Positions 35,276 to 45,211 are shown, counted from the first letter of the stretch. The stretch: DNA of 64,000 bases from CBDATG01 sp965200145 (GCA_965200145.1 CBDATG010000002.1:744001-808000), one strand, 5' to 3'. The notes: generated by a model not told the origin, from the sequence alone. Translations and numbers: made by a program.

Positions 35276-36769
35276 ATGACACTAACCGCAATCGCAACAG
35301 AGTTCGAAGCCGTAATCGGTTTGGAGACACATGTGCAGCTGAACACCGCTTCCAAGATGTTCTCGAACTCCAGCGCGGCTTACCAGAGACAGGAACCCAA
35401 CACGGTCGTCGATCCCGTTTCCATGGCACTGCCGGGGACTCTGCCTGTCGTTAACAAACGCGCCGTTGAGTACGCGATCAAGATCGGTCTCGCGCTCAAC
35501 TGTCAGATCGCCGACATAACCAAGTTTGACCGAAAGCAGTACATGTACCCCGACTTGATGAAGGGCTACCAGATTTCGCAATACGACGAGCCGATCTGCT
35601 ACGACGGCTACATCGATCTGCCATCCGATCCGCCGCACAGAGTCCGCATCAATCGCGTACATATGGAAGAGGACGTGGCCCGACTGGTGCACATCGAATC
35701 CCCGACTGGTGGCGCGATGCATTCGTTGCTGGACATAAACCGCGCAGGCGTACCTCTGATGGAAGTCGTCACCGAGCCAGACCTGCGGACGGCAGAGCAT
35801 GTCGAGCTCTATATCACTGGATTGCAGTCAATAATTCAGTACCTCGGCGTGGGCTCAGCCAGCATGGAAGAGGGCTCATTCCGTTGTGATGCAAACATCA
35901 GCGTCCGGCCTGTCGGCACCGACCAGCTAGGGGAAAAAGTCGAGGTCAAGAACATGAACCGCGTGCGAGCCGTTCGCGAGGCAGTTGAGTTCGAGACGCG
36001 CAGACAGACTGCCGCGATTGCCTCGGGCGAACGCATAGTCCAAGAAACTCGCGGATGGATGGATGGCGAAAAGCGCACCGTGAGTCAGCGATCAAAGGAA
36101 GATGCACACGATTACAGATACTTCCCAGAACCAGACATACCTCCCATCCATATCGACGAAGAGTGGCTCGGAGACATCCGAGGAGACATGCCGGAGCTGC
36201 CCCAAAGTCGAAAGCGCAGGTTCGTTACCGATTACGGACTCTCGGAGTACGATGCCGACCTGCTGGTGGCATCCCGGCCAACATCGGAATACTTTGAGGA
36301 AGTGCTGGAATCGGCGAAAATCGCACAGACGACGGACCTGGCAGCGTTCGCCAAAGAAGCGTCAAATTGGATCAACGGAGAGGTAGCGCGCCATATGAGC
36401 GCAAACGACATCAAGGACATCGACGACGTCGGTATCCCAGCACTGTCGTTGGCCAAACTCGTGCGACGGTTCCAATCACGCGAGATCAACAACACTTCCG
36501 CTAAGATCGTCTTCCAGGAGATGATCGATTCAGGCGCCGATCCCGATGACGTAATCGCCGAACGCGGACTTGCATCTGTCGGCGACACTGATTCCTTGAA
36601 ACCCATCGTGGCGGAAGTGATCGCCAGTAACCCGCCGGCAGTTCAAGACTACCGGAACGGCAAAGAGACAGCGATCCGATTCCTGATGGGTCAGGTCATG
36701 AAGGCAACACGCGGCACGGCGGACCCAAAGACCGTGATGTCGATGCTGAAAGATTCCCTTAGTGATTAA
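35276..36769 (+). CDS. gatB: Asp-tRNA(Asn)/Glu-tRNA(Gln) amidotransferase subunit B
   Basis: A 497-residue GatB, the kinase/transamidase subunit that binds the misacylated tRNA and activates its acid group. It shows GLETHVQLNT, SNSSAAYQ, YMYPDLMKGYQISQYDEP, HMEEDVARLVH, DINRAGVPLMEVVTEPD, SMEEGSFRCDANISVRP and the C-terminal YqeY-like helices. The GGAGG site 7 bases before 35276 sets the start; the frame from 35249 is longer but has no site. gatA and gatC are not in the window. Confidence 0.96.
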   Translation: MTLTAIATEFEAVIGLETHVQLNTASKMFSNSSAAYQRQEPNTVVDPVSMALPGTLPVVNKRAVEYAIKIGLALNCQIADITKFDRKQYMYPDLMKGYQISQYDEPICYDGYIDLPSDPPHRVRINRVHMEEDVARLVHIESPTGGAMHSLLDINRAGVPLMEVVTEPDLRTAEHVELYITGLQSIIQYLGVGSASMEEGSFRCDANISVRPVGTDQLGEKVEVKNMNRVRAVREAVEFETRRQTAAIASGERIVQETRGWMDGEKRTVSQRSKEDAHDYRYFPEPDIPPIHIDEEWLGDIRGDMPELPQSRKRRFVTDYGLSEYDADLLVASRPTSEYFEEVLESAKIAQTTDLAAFAKEASNWINGEVARHMSANDIKDIDDVGIPALSLAKLVRRFQSREINNTSAKIVFQEMIDSGADPDDVIAERGLASVGDTDSLKPIVAEVIASNPPAVQDYRNGKETAIRFLMGQVMKATRGTADPKTVMSMLKDSLSD

Positions 36770-36927
36770 TCTGCTAACACATCCCTACAATCACCTGAGC
36801 ACCACCTATTGGCCTGCCTTCTCTGCCTACCGAAAGCGTTGTGATAACCTTGATTCCAGTTGACAATTGTGTCGCGAATGCGCCACAGTGCCATGACTTT
36901 TCCGTAGATCTTCCCCGGTGACAATTC

Positions 36928-37140
36928 GTGTGGTTTGAAATCATCCTCTTGACCTTGGCGACCGTGCTGGTCGTAATCCTCCTGCTTCAGGCGCGTGGAA
37001 TGAACCCAAGCGTCTTCGGTCAGGCCGAAAGCACATTCAGAGTGAGGCGAGGCGTTGAGAAGATCCTATTCCGATCAACTATAGGGTTGTCGCTCGTCTT
37101 CGTCGCGGTCGCCATCCTCAACGTACGCTACGACTGGTAA
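36928..37140 (+). CDS. secG: Preprotein translocase subunit SecG
   Basis: A 70-residue membrane protein starting at GTG with two hydrophobic segments (EIILLTLATVLVVILLL and IGLSLVFVAVAILN) joined by a loop with QARGMNPSVFGQ and a basic RVRRG stretch. This layout fits SecG, the small partner of SecYE that helps protein export. It lies 158 bases after gatB; a CGGTGA is 6 bases before the start. Short length makes the assignment depend on topology and the loop sequence. Confidence 0.85.
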   Translation: MWFEIILLTLATVLVVILLLQARGMNPSVFGQAESTFRVRRGVEKILFRSTIGLSLVFVAVAILNVRYDW

Positions 37141-37197
37141 CTCCGCATACCGCTAGACCTTGAGGTCCCCACCAGCGGTCTTAGAGAATCTACGGAA

Positions 37198-38586
37198 TCA
37201 CCCGCGTCGCCAGACCGTCCCGTTGGCGCGGTCTTCCAACTCAATCCCTTGCGCGGCCAGCTGGTCGCGAATGCTGTCAGCAGTCGCCCAGTCGCGGTGC
37301 TCCCTCGCATCTGCGCGCTCCGCGATCATGCGATCGATCTCGGATTCGTCAATGCCTGTTTCTGATTCCGAGATCGCATCGTCCTCGGCAAGCGTCAATC
37401 CCAATATGCCGCATAACTCTTGCAGAGTCCGTCTAGCGCCCTCTACACTGAGACCGGCCTTCGCGCCTCGTTCGATCGCACCCGCTAGCTCAAATAGCAC
37501 CGCCAACGCACGGGGAGTGTTCAAATCAGCATCCATCGCATCCACAAACCGCGCCTCATACTCGCCGCCATCAACCGAACCATCAGCAACACCACTCGAT
37601 TTCGCTGCCACCGCGTTTCGCAAGCGTCTTAGCGCCCTGCCTGCAGCTTTGAGGAGGTCGTAATCGTACGTCCCGGGGCTGCGATAGTGGCTCTGGAATA
37701 TCCAAAGACGGATAGTGTCCGGTGAGTGTTCCTTTAGCGCATCTCGGACTGTCACCACATTGCCCAGAGACTTTGACATCTTCTGACCACCACTCATTTC
37801 AAGCAGCCCATTGTGCATCCAGACCCTTGCGAAGGGGTAGACATCGTTGGCGGCTTCCGATTGTGCCACTTCGTTCTCATGGTGCGGGAAAACCAGGTCC
37901 AATCCGCCGCCGTGGATATCAACCTGATCGCCAAGATACCGACGCGCCATTGCACTGCACTCGATGTGCCATCCAGGCCGACCTGGTCCCCAAGGGCTCT
38001 CCCACGCGGGCTCGCCAGGCTTCTGTGCCTTCCACAGCGCAAAGTCCTCAGTCCGCTCCTTCTGCATATCGGCCTCTGACCGACCAAATTCCATCGCAGC
38101 CTCCGTCGCCTCTTCAAGCGGACGGTTGCTCAGCTTGCCGTAATCCTTAGCCTTCGCAACCCGGAAATAGACCGATCCACCAGCATCGTATGCGACATCC
38201 TTGTCAATCAGCTCTTCGATTATCGTGATGATCTCGTCCATCTCTTCGCTAACGCGACAGTAGACGTCAGCAGGACGCACATTGAGGCCATCCATAACTT
38301 CAAAAAAAGCATCGATATTCTCCTGCGCCAGGTCGTGCGGATCGACACCAAGGTCTGAAGCACGGGCGATTATCTTGTCATCAACGTCCGTGAAGTTCTG
38401 CACGCGCTTCACCGTGATACCGCGATAGCCCATATAGGTCTGCAACACCTCATACACGACCGTCGCAATGGCGTGGCCCAGGTGCGGCTCGTCTTGGGGT
38501 GTAACGCCGCACACGTACATCCTCACCGGTTGCCTGATCTGTAGGAACGGCTCAACTTCCCGTGTCAGAGTGTTGTAGAGATGCAT
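37198..38586 (-). CDS. cysS: Cysteinyl-tRNA synthetase
   Basis: A 462-residue class I synthetase that charges tRNA(Cys). The zinc-site Cys begins YVCGVTPQDEPHLGHA, where the HIGH motif is HLGH; further zinc ligands are in WHIECSAMA and the later His/Glu pair, and the KMSKS motif is intact (MSKSLGN). The NFTDVDDK segment is specific to CysRS. The start MHLYNTL at 38586 has AGGTGA 6 bases upstream; a longer frame to 38625 has no site. It follows ispDF on the same strand. Confidence 0.95.
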   Translation of the reverse strand: MHLYNTLTREVEPFLQIRQPVRMYVCGVTPQDEPHLGHAIATVVYEVLQTYMGYRGITVKRVQNFTDVDDKIIARASDLGVDPHDLAQENIDAFFEVMDGLNVRPADVYCRVSEEMDEIITIIEELIDKDVAYDAGGSVYFRVAKAKDYGKLSNRPLEEATEAAMEFGRSEADMQKERTEDFALWKAQKPGEPAWESPWGPGRPGWHIECSAMARRYLGDQVDIHGGGLDLVFPHHENEVAQSEAANDVYPFARVWMHNGLLEMSGGQKMSKSLGNVVTVRDALKEHSPDTIRLWIFQSHYRSPGTYDYDLLKAAGRALRRLRNAVAAKSSGVADGSVDGGEYEARFVDAMDADLNTPRALAVLFELAGAIERGAKAGLSVEGARRTLQELCGILGLTLAEDDAISESETGIDESEIDRMIAERADAREHRDWATADSIRDQLAAQGIELEDRANGTVWRRG

Positions 38587-38668
38587 CGCAATCACCTGCC
38601 GCAATATAGAGAAACCAACCACCAAGCTTTGATTCTATCGCCAGCGCGGGATGCGCTGTCGAGTCGCG

Positions 38669-39871
38669 CTACTGCGTGACCGTCGTACGCGCAACGGTAG
38701 CTACGGCCTGCGCGCCAACCCCCTCCCCTGACCCGATACCCCCAACACCGTCAGTTGAAGTTGACTTGACGCTGACTCGGTCAGCTGTCAGACCCGCCGC
38801 GACCGCGATGCGCTCAACCATACCGCCGTAGTGCGGTGCTATACGCGGAGCCGCTGCGATCACTACCGCATCGATGTACTCAACGCTCCAACCAGCTCTC
38901 TTCGCAATCTCGACACTGCGTCGGACGAAGTAGGAGCTGTCCAACCCCGCCAGACGCGTATCAGAGGATGGAAAGTTGCTACCCATATCACCCTGCTTTG
39001 TAGCCCCTAATATCGCGCCCGCCACGACGTGCATCAACACATCGCCGTCCGAGTGCCCCTCAAGATGCATCCCAAACTCAATCTCAACTCCTCCCAATAG
39101 CAACGGACCCGGCGGCACCAACCTATGAACGTCATAACCGATACCGCTCCGAGATTCGCGCGGGCCAACCGCACCAAGGAATGCGTTCGCCACTATCAGG
39201 TCGGCAGGAGTCGTCAGCTTGATGTTCGCAGGGTCACCCGGAAATGTCCCGACGAGTCCACCAGCCAACTCGACAATCTCTGCATCATCGGTGACATCTT
39301 CGTCAACCGATTCGTGTGCAGCCAACAGGACCTCCATCCTGAATACCTGCGGCGTCTGCGTGGCGTGCAGACTTTCGCGGTCAACAGTCGAGGTAACGAT
39401 TCGATTCTCAACACGCTTCACCGAATCAGCCAGTGGCAATACTGGCACCGCGGCTCCCACTTTCGCGGCGACCTCTACTCCTGACTCAAGCAACGCGGCA
39501 CTTGCTAACGGGCGCGCTGCATCATGCACAGCAACAAACTCCGCATCGCACGATGACCTACGAAGCTCTCGAAGTCCGCTCACCACAGAGTCCTGCCGAC
39601 GAACCCCGCCAGTCGCATATAACACGTTCACTCCCGCCGAATCACTCGCCGATTCGATGACCCCCGACACACCCCCCGCGCCGGTTCCTCCCATTACGAC
39701 CGCGACGCAGCACACATCAGGAGAATCGAGGAACATTCCAAACGCACGCTCCACGGCCGATACCCCTCCTACCTCCTGAAACAACTTGTCGACGCCGCCC
39801 ATCCTGTGAGACCTGCCCGCCGCAAGCAAAACTCCCGCCACTCGTTGGCACCGTCCTCTTACCACCGGCAC
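38669..39871 (-). CDS. ispDF: Fused MEP-pathway enzyme IspDF
   Basis: A 400-residue fusion of 2-C-methyl-D-erythritol 4-phosphate cytidylyltransferase (IspD, residues ~8-235) and MEcPP synthase (IspF, ~245-400) for isoprenoid precursors. IspD shows GVLLAAGRSHRMGG, HDAARPLAS and TQTPQVFR. IspF shows GIGYDVHRL, EGHSDGDVLMH, GDMGSNFPSSD and a C-terminal STDGVGGIGSGEGVGAQA. The start GTG is one of several; a second GTG is 10 codons in. The gene is strongly Gly/Val-rich, as expected for the G-rich coding strand here. Confidence 0.95.
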   Translation of the reverse strand: MPVVRGRCQRVAGVLLAAGRSHRMGGVDKLFQEVGGVSAVERAFGMFLDSPDVCCVAVVMGGTGAGGVSGVIESASDSAGVNVLYATGGVRRQDSVVSGLRELRRSSCDAEFVAVHDAARPLASAALLESGVEVAAKVGAAVPVLPLADSVKRVENRIVTSTVDRESLHATQTPQVFRMEVLLAAHESVDEDVTDDAEIVELAGGLVGTFPGDPANIKLTTPADLIVANAFLGAVGPRESRSGIGYDVHRLVPPGPLLLGGVEIEFGMHLEGHSDGDVLMHVVAGAILGATKQGDMGSNFPSSDTRLAGLDSSYFVRRSVEIAKRAGWSVEYIDAVVIAAAPRIAPHYGGMVERIAVAAGLTADRVSVKSTSTDGVGGIGSGEGVGAQAVATVARTTVTQ

Positions 39872-39890
39872 GCAGCTCCGTCAGCGTTCG

Positions 39891-40616
39891 CTACGCGAAG
39901 ATCAGGCTGATCCCGAAGTAGCAGGCATAAGCAAGCCCGATGTTCTTGATCGTCTTGGCAACCAACAATATCGCGATGAAACGCGCCACCGGGTATGCCA
40001 GCGAACCTGCTATAAAGCCCATTACGTCAAACACTGGATTAGGCACCACGCCGACGACGAACAACGCCTTACCGCCGTAACGTTCCATGATGCCCTTAAG
40101 TTTGGGATACCATCGGTTGTTCCTCAGCGCCTTCTGCCCAGACAGACCCACCGCGTACCCAGTCATCTCTCCCAAGGATTCCGCTGAGCCCGCCAACAAT
40201 CCGAGCAACAGCGGACTAAGGCCGACATCGGGCGCCGACGCTGCACACAACGCCAACAGGCTGGGAACCGGCACTACTATTGACGCTGCGCCGACGAAGT
40301 GCATCAGCCATACGCCGCCGTAACCTGCCGTCTCAGGCGAGAACCTGCCTGTCAACCACATGAACGCCGCGAAAGCGGTGAACGCCAAAAGGAAGCCGCC
40401 CACGACGAAGATCAGCATCGTGCTGTGCTGATTTACCAACCACTCCTGGAACCGCGACAGCTGGCGCTCGACCTGGGTCACCTTCGGAGTCGAGTTCCGA
40501 CGTTCGTCCTCTAGGATCGCGTCAACCGTAACCTCGCGCCCATACAGCAGCACATCGTATCGTTTGCCACCGCCCGTCGGAATGCGGTCTCTGCGATAGT
40601 AGCGGCCTGTAGACAT
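39891..40616 (-). CDS. VTT-domain (DedA-like) membrane protein 1
   Basis: A 241-residue inner membrane protein with a ~70-residue basic cytoplasmic N-terminus and then about five membrane segments of the SNARE-associated/VTT (DedA superfamily) type: a GAASIVVPVPSLLALCAA segment, GSAESLGEMTGYAVGLSG (Glu in a half-membrane helix), and VVPNPVFDVMGFIAG. Known members act as lipid scramblases or undecaprenyl-phosphate flippases. Its C-terminal neighbour on the same strand is ispDF; the paralog lies upstream. Confidence 0.85.
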   Translation of the reverse strand: MSTGRYYRRDRIPTGGGKRYDVLLYGREVTVDAILEDERRNSTPKVTQVERQLSRFQEWLVNQHSTMLIFVVGGFLLAFTAFAAFMWLTGRFSPETAGYGGVWLMHFVGAASIVVPVPSLLALCAASAPDVGLSPLLLGLLAGSAESLGEMTGYAVGLSGQKALRNNRWYPKLKGIMERYGGKALFVVGVVPNPVFDVMGFIAGSLAYPVARFIAILLVAKTIKNIGLAYACYFGISLIFA

Positions 40617-40815
40617 TGACGAAAGTAGAAGTAGCGGCGGTTAGCGGTTCGTCCTATCTGAAGTATGCGAATTCCGCACGCCGAAAATCCATACGAGCAG
40701 CTACGAACTCCCCGCATTGATTGCCAAGGAGTGCAATTCAGTCGACGTGCCGATCACCGCCCTGCGCGAACGCGGACTTGCACACTCCCGCTGAAAGCGC
40801 GTTTGACTGGTACCG

Positions 40816-41706
40816 CTAAACGAAGTTCGCTAGCGGTAAGACAGCGACGCTGAAGATACCGACTACTGAATCCCAAGCATTGCTGATCCAGTTTCGCGCA
40901 ACATCCATGATGCCGCCACTCTCGGCGTTACTGGTCACCCAATCAATACCTGCACGACACAGATAAACAGTGCCCACGTACCTGACCGACCTGCCCAAAG
41001 TCGTGAACAAGATGAACTTCCGGTACGAGTAACCAAGTGCGCCCGCGGCGATACCGGCGAAGTCGAACAATGGATTCGGTATCGCAGATGCGATGAAGAT
41101 AGTCAATCCACCGCCGCGATCCATCCAGTCGTGGATCTTGGGATACCACTTAAATCTCTCGACCAGCTTGTGCTCAGAGAAACCTGCCAGCCAGGCAGTA
41201 GTTTCTCCGAAAGAACTTCCCACTGCGCCAGAAATGGCCAACAGGAACGGGTTGTTCCCGAACTCCTCCGCCGCGGCACCACATATCGCCAACAAACCAG
41301 GCGCCGGCAGAACGATCGCTGCCGACGCAATCAGATTCGCCGCAAACGCACCGAGATATCCCGCGTTACCGAAGTTAAGCCTACCGGTGAAGAACAAGCC
41401 GAAGGCCACCGCCATCACCAAGATGATGAATCCCCAAATCGCGAACTGAACTTGCCGCGGATGCGTCGATGCCCAACGCAACAACGGAGACTCTATGGCG
41501 TGGACAGCGTCTTCAACGGCGTGTGCCGCATCCTCTACCGCATGGGCGGCATCTTCAACGACATGCGCTGCCCGTTCACTTAGACCATGGTGTTCCTCAT
41601 GCAGCTCGCGTTCGCGCGCACCTACACCATCCGGAGGATTCTGCAATCCTTCAGACTTGGGGCCTGATCCGTCGGACGAACCGTCGCTTTGATCTTGACG
41701 CGCCAT
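40816..41706 (-). CDS. VTT-domain (DedA-like) membrane protein 2 with heptad repeat
   Basis: A 296-residue paralog of the downstream VTT protein, with matching ASAAIVLPAPGLLAICGAA, SSFGETTAWLAGFS and AIPNPLFDFAGIAAG segments. The N-terminal ~78 residues are soluble, with a Ser/Asp-rich start and three to four consecutive heptads of the form HAVEDAA (residues 48-71), likely an amphipathic or coiled helix against the membrane. The gene pair is separated by 199 bases in which I see no gene. Confidence 0.85.
   Translation of the reverse strand: MARQDQSDGSSDGSGPKSEGLQNPPDGVGARERELHEEHHGLSERAAHVVEDAAHAVEDAAHAVEDAVHAIESPLLRWASTHPRQVQFAIWGFIILVMAVAFGLFFTGRLNFGNAGYLGAFAANLIASAAIVLPAPGLLAICGAAAEEFGNNPFLLAISGAVGSSFGETTAWLAGFSEHKLVERFKWYPKIHDWMDRGGGLTIFIASAIPNPLFDFAGIAAGALGYSYRKFILFTTLGRSVRYVGTVYLCRAGIDWVTSNAESGGIMDVARNWISNAWDSVVGIFSVAVLPLANFV
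41494..41565 (-). repeat. Heptad (21-base) repeat in VTT protein 2
   Basis: Codons 48-71 encode H(A/V)VEDAA-type heptads in a row, giving a 21-base period. Acidic and Ala/Val positions repeat every seven residues, which suggests an amphipathic helix. Confidence 0.75.
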
Positions 41707-41724
41707 GCGCGTATCTTACCAGAT

Positions 41725-44256
41725 TCAAATCGTGTTCGCAGTTTCAATTCGCCTGTCAGGCAACGCGTGCTGCGAAGGTATGAGACGAAGCGTATCGCCC
41801 TCCAACTCAATTTGCACCTGCGAACCATCCACAATCTCGCCGTTCAAGAGACCATTTGTCAGCGGAGAGGCGACGTGACGAGTGATCGCACGTTGCATCG
41901 GCCGCGCGCCCATCGTGGCATCGAATCCTTTGTCAACAAGCCACGCGACCGCTGCATCAGTAATCTCCAGCGCAATGTCGTGATCGGCAAGTTGAGATTC
42001 CAATTCGCCAAGCATCTTGTGTAGGATTTGCCCAACTTGATCTCGAGTGAGGGCATCGAAAACCACGACATCATCGATTCGGTTGAGGAACTCCGGCCTG
42101 AACGTGTCTGACAAGGCCCTTTCATACTTTGCGGGTACGCCTCGGCCGTTCCGTCTCAATTCAACCCCCGCCTGAGACGATGTGTCAAAGCCCAGTCCTG
42201 CAGCTGACGAATCGCTCGCGCCAGCGTTCGATGTCATGATCACCACCGTATTGCTGAAGTCAACCGTCCGACCGTGGCCATCCGTGAGGCGACCGTCATC
42301 AAACACCTGCAACATCAAGTTGTGTATTGCCGGACTCGCCTTCTCGATCTCATCCAACAGGACAACCGAGAAGGGACGACGTCGGATCGCGTCAGTGAGC
42401 TGTCCGCCATCGTCATAGCCGACGTATCCAGGGCTCGTACCGATCAGCCTCGACACAGACCAACGGTTGTTCAGCTCCGACATGTCGATCCGAACAATGT
42501 GCCGTTCGTCATCGAAAAGCTCATCGGCAAGAGCCTTCGCCACCTCCGTCTTCCCCACTCCAGTAGGACCCATGAACAGGAACACGCCAATCGGACGATT
42601 CGCATCTTTCAATCCGACTCGCGCGCGACGTATCGACTCGGACACCCGCGCCAATGCTTGGTCTTGACCGATGACACGACGGTGCAATCGCGATTCGAGA
42701 TGCAGTATCTTCTCAGCCTCGTCCTCTACCAAGCGCATCACCGGAACCCCCACACGCTCGGAGATTAACTCGGCAATGTCATGCTCCGTCACAATGGGAT
42801 CGCGCTTCATCGATCCGTTGTCGTTCCCTTCGGTTAGCAGGAAACGTTCGGCCTTGTCTTTAGGAACGAGCGTCTCCCACCACGGAAGAATCGGCGTGAT
42901 CTTCGGGATTTCCAGCTCACTTGAGTTCGCACCTTCGGCCCTAGACGATTCTGGAATTCGGTTGGGCTTGAGCGACGCTTGGTCTGAATCCGCGGAAGTT
43001 TCCGCACTGTCCGAACCCGTTGCTATACGGACCTTCGCCATCGCCTCGTCCATCAAGTCAACAGCCTTGTCCGGTAACAGACGGTCGGAGATGTAGCGAG
43101 CACTCAGATTCACCGCCGCACGAAGCGCATCGTCCTCAACCTCAATACCGTGGTGCAACTCATACTTGCCGCGCAAAGCCAACAACATCTCATAGGCGGT
43201 ATCTGCATCAGGCTCCTCGATCCAAACCGGCGTGAAACGTCGCTCCAGCGCTGAATCACTCTCGATGTACCTGCTGTACTCCGACGGCGTCGTCGCACCG
43301 ACAACCTGCAACTCACCGCGTGCCAACGCTGGCTTCATCATGTTCCCAGCGTCGTTCGGACTCGCACCTCCTGTGCCAGCTCCTACCAGCTTGTGAATCT
43401 CATCAACAAACAGAATCACCTTGCCTTTGGATGCCTTGGCTTCATCCATCAGATTCTTCAATCGCTCCTCGAACTCGCCGCGAAACGTCGTGCCGGCCAG
43501 CATCGCACCCATGTCAACGCTGCGAACACTGCGACCCTTCAACGCATCCGACTCATCTTCATTAACGATGTGTTGCGCCAGACCTTCCACAACCGCCGTC
43601 TTGCCTACGCCAGCATCGCCGATCAACACCGGATTGTTCTTCGTGCGACGCATCAGAGTCTGAACCACTCGGCGGATCTCGTGGTCACGACCGATCACAG
43701 GGTCAAGCCCACCAGCAGCCGCCATCTCTGTCAAGTTGATCGAATACTTAAACAGCGCACCTTCGTTGGAAGTCTCTTCATCCCCTGTCGGATGAGAATC
43801 GCTTCGACGCTTTTGGTCAGCAACGTAAAGGCGCTCGGTCGTAACTTGGTGCTTCGACAAAATCCCAACCAAACCACCGTCCGCCTGCTCAACGATCGCG
43901 ATCAAGAGGTGATCAATCGAGATATGGCTGTCGCCGAATCTGTTGTCCCGGATGTTCCGGGCCTGATGCAAAACGTTGTCGATGCGCGGGGTGAGGAAAA
44001 TCTGACGTTGCGCCACACCAACCGACGGCGACGGCGGAATCCCATCAATCAAACGTAGGATGTCCTCGCGCAGTCCCTGAATGTCAACGCCCAAGTCACG
44101 TAGCAGGGCGACCGCACGACTTCCTTGCACATCAAGCAACCCGTAAAAGAGATGCTCAACATCCCACTGGGCTTGCTGACGCTGCACGACAAGCATCTGC
44201 GAAGCCTGGATGGCTTCCAGCGCCTTGCTAGTGAAGTTGTCTCCCGATATCGACAT
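41725..44256 (-). CDS. ClpC/ClpB-type AAA+ unfoldase with short middle region
   Basis: An 843-residue two-domain Hsp100. Residues 1-145 are the double Clp_N repeat. The first AAA+ domain has Walker A GDAGVGKT at 213-220 and VDEIHKLVGAG; the second has GPTGVGKT at 563-570, LLDEIEKA and the arginine finger FLNRIDD. Between them (about 411-490) is only an ~80-residue Ser/Asp-rich linker, not the long coiled M domain of ClpB or the shorter coiled M domain of ClpC. A GLGF loop at 687-690 sits where ClpP-binding Hsp100s carry their tripeptide, so it may feed ClpP. It is the second gene after the J-domain gene. Confidence 0.9.
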   Translation of the reverse strand: MSISGDNFTSKALEAIQASQMLVVQRQQAQWDVEHLFYGLLDVQGSRAVALLRDLGVDIQGLREDILRLIDGIPPSPSVGVAQRQIFLTPRIDNVLHQARNIRDNRFGDSHISIDHLLIAIVEQADGGLVGILSKHQVTTERLYVADQKRRSDSHPTGDEETSNEGALFKYSINLTEMAAAGGLDPVIGRDHEIRRVVQTLMRRTKNNPVLIGDAGVGKTAVVEGLAQHIVNEDESDALKGRSVRSVDMGAMLAGTTFRGEFEERLKNLMDEAKASKGKVILFVDEIHKLVGAGTGGASPNDAGNMMKPALARGELQVVGATTPSEYSRYIESDSALERRFTPVWIEEPDADTAYEMLLALRGKYELHHGIEVEDDALRAAVNLSARYISDRLLPDKAVDLMDEAMAKVRIATGSDSAETSADSDQASLKPNRIPESSRAEGANSSELEIPKITPILPWWETLVPKDKAERFLLTEGNDNGSMKRDPIVTEHDIAELISERVGVPVMRLVEDEAEKILHLESRLHRRVIGQDQALARVSESIRRARVGLKDANRPIGVFLFMGPTGVGKTEVAKALADELFDDERHIVRIDMSELNNRWSVSRLIGTSPGYVGYDDGGQLTDAIRRRPFSVVLLDEIEKASPAIHNLMLQVFDDGRLTDGHGRTVDFSNTVVIMTSNAGASDSSAAGLGFDTSSQAGVELRRNGRGVPAKYERALSDTFRPEFLNRIDDVVVFDALTRDQVGQILHKMLGELESQLADHDIALEITDAAVAWLVDKGFDATMGARPMQRAITRHVASPLTNGLLNGEIVDGSQVQIELEGDTLRLIPSQHALPDRRIETANTI

Positions 44257-44344
44257 CGTTCAGTCTCCGTGAATTGGAACCAAGTCTCTTGTTCGTCGGT
44301 TGGATCTCAGTGGCACGCGGAACGGGCAACAGTCAGCGAAGCCG

Positions 44345-45211
44345 TTACTGTCGCCGCTCTTGCAGCTCCTTGATCCGCATGAATAGTCGCCGCTCCTCTT
44401 CGCCAACGCTCTCAGGAAGCACCACATTCAGCTTCGTAATCAGATCGCCGCGCCCTGATCCGTTGAGCTTCGGCATGCCTTTCCCACTCAACTTGAACGT
44501 TCTTCCGTTCTGGGTGCCAGCTGGGATCTTCAACTCCACTGCGCCATCCAACGTGAGGACCCTCGCAGTGCCACCAAGAACTGGAACGTGCAGCGGTGTC
44601 TTGAATTCGGAGCGAAGGTCATCGCCGACACGCTCGAATTCATGATGCCTTTGAATCCGAACCTTGACATCCAGATGCCCCATGCCCGACGGCATCACTC
44701 GAACTGTGCCGCCATCGGCGATGCCCGCTGGAATCTTGACCGCGATGTTCCTCACCGACCCATCCGGAGTCGACACACTCACAGTGCGTTCCAAACCAGA
44801 AAACGCCTCTTCAAGCGTTACATCTGTCTCGACAAGGTGACGAGACCGACCGCTATCGCCAAATCCGAACATCTCGGAGAACGGAAAGCCACCGCCAAAC
44901 GATCCGAAGTCCATGCGCCCCGCGCCACGGCCTCCCCTGCCGCCAAACACGCCCCTCGAACGCGCACGTAACTCATCAGCATGACGCCACTGCTCGCCGA
45001 ACTCATCGTAGTCCCGCCGATTCTTGGCATCGCCTATCACTTCGTACGCCTCGTTGATCAGCTTGAAACGAGCCTCGGAGGCCTTGTTGCCACGGTTCAC
45101 ATCCGGATGATGCTCGCGCGCCAATCGCCTGTAGGCACGGCGAATCTCTTCATCGCTCGCACCGCGATTCACGCCGAGAATGCTGTAGAAGTCTCTGGTA
45201 CCCGTTGCCAT
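44345..45211 (-). CDS. J-domain co-chaperone (CbpA-like DnaJ)
   Basis: A 288-residue DnaJ-family protein. The J domain is residues ~5-70 with the essential HPD in AREHHPDVNRG. A Gly/Arg/Phe-rich stretch (GVFGGRGGRGAGRMDFGSFGGGFPF) follows, then two beta-sandwich client-binding domains. There is no CxxCxGxG zinc finger, so it is of the type II (CbpA) kind. It would bring clients to DnaK, which is not in the window. It is divergent from hsp20 and precedes the Clp ATPase by 88 bases. Confidence 0.92.
   Translation of the reverse strand: MATGTRDFYSILGVNRGASDEEIRRAYRRLAREHHPDVNRGNKASEARFKLINEAYEVIGDAKNRRDYDEFGEQWRHADELRARSRGVFGGRGGRGAGRMDFGSFGGGFPFSEMFGFGDSGRSRHLVETDVTLEEAFSGLERTVSVSTPDGSVRNIAVKIPAGIADGGTVRVMPSGMGHLDVKVRIQRHHEFERVGDDLRSEFKTPLHVPVLGGTARVLTLDGAVELKIPAGTQNGRTFKLSGKGMPKLNGSGRGDLITKLNVVLPESVGEEERRLFMRIKELQERRQ

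Noticed and set aside
36861..36900. TTGACA before secG as a promoter
   Set aside because: No reasonable -10 hexamer at 16-18 bases; the match is probably chance.
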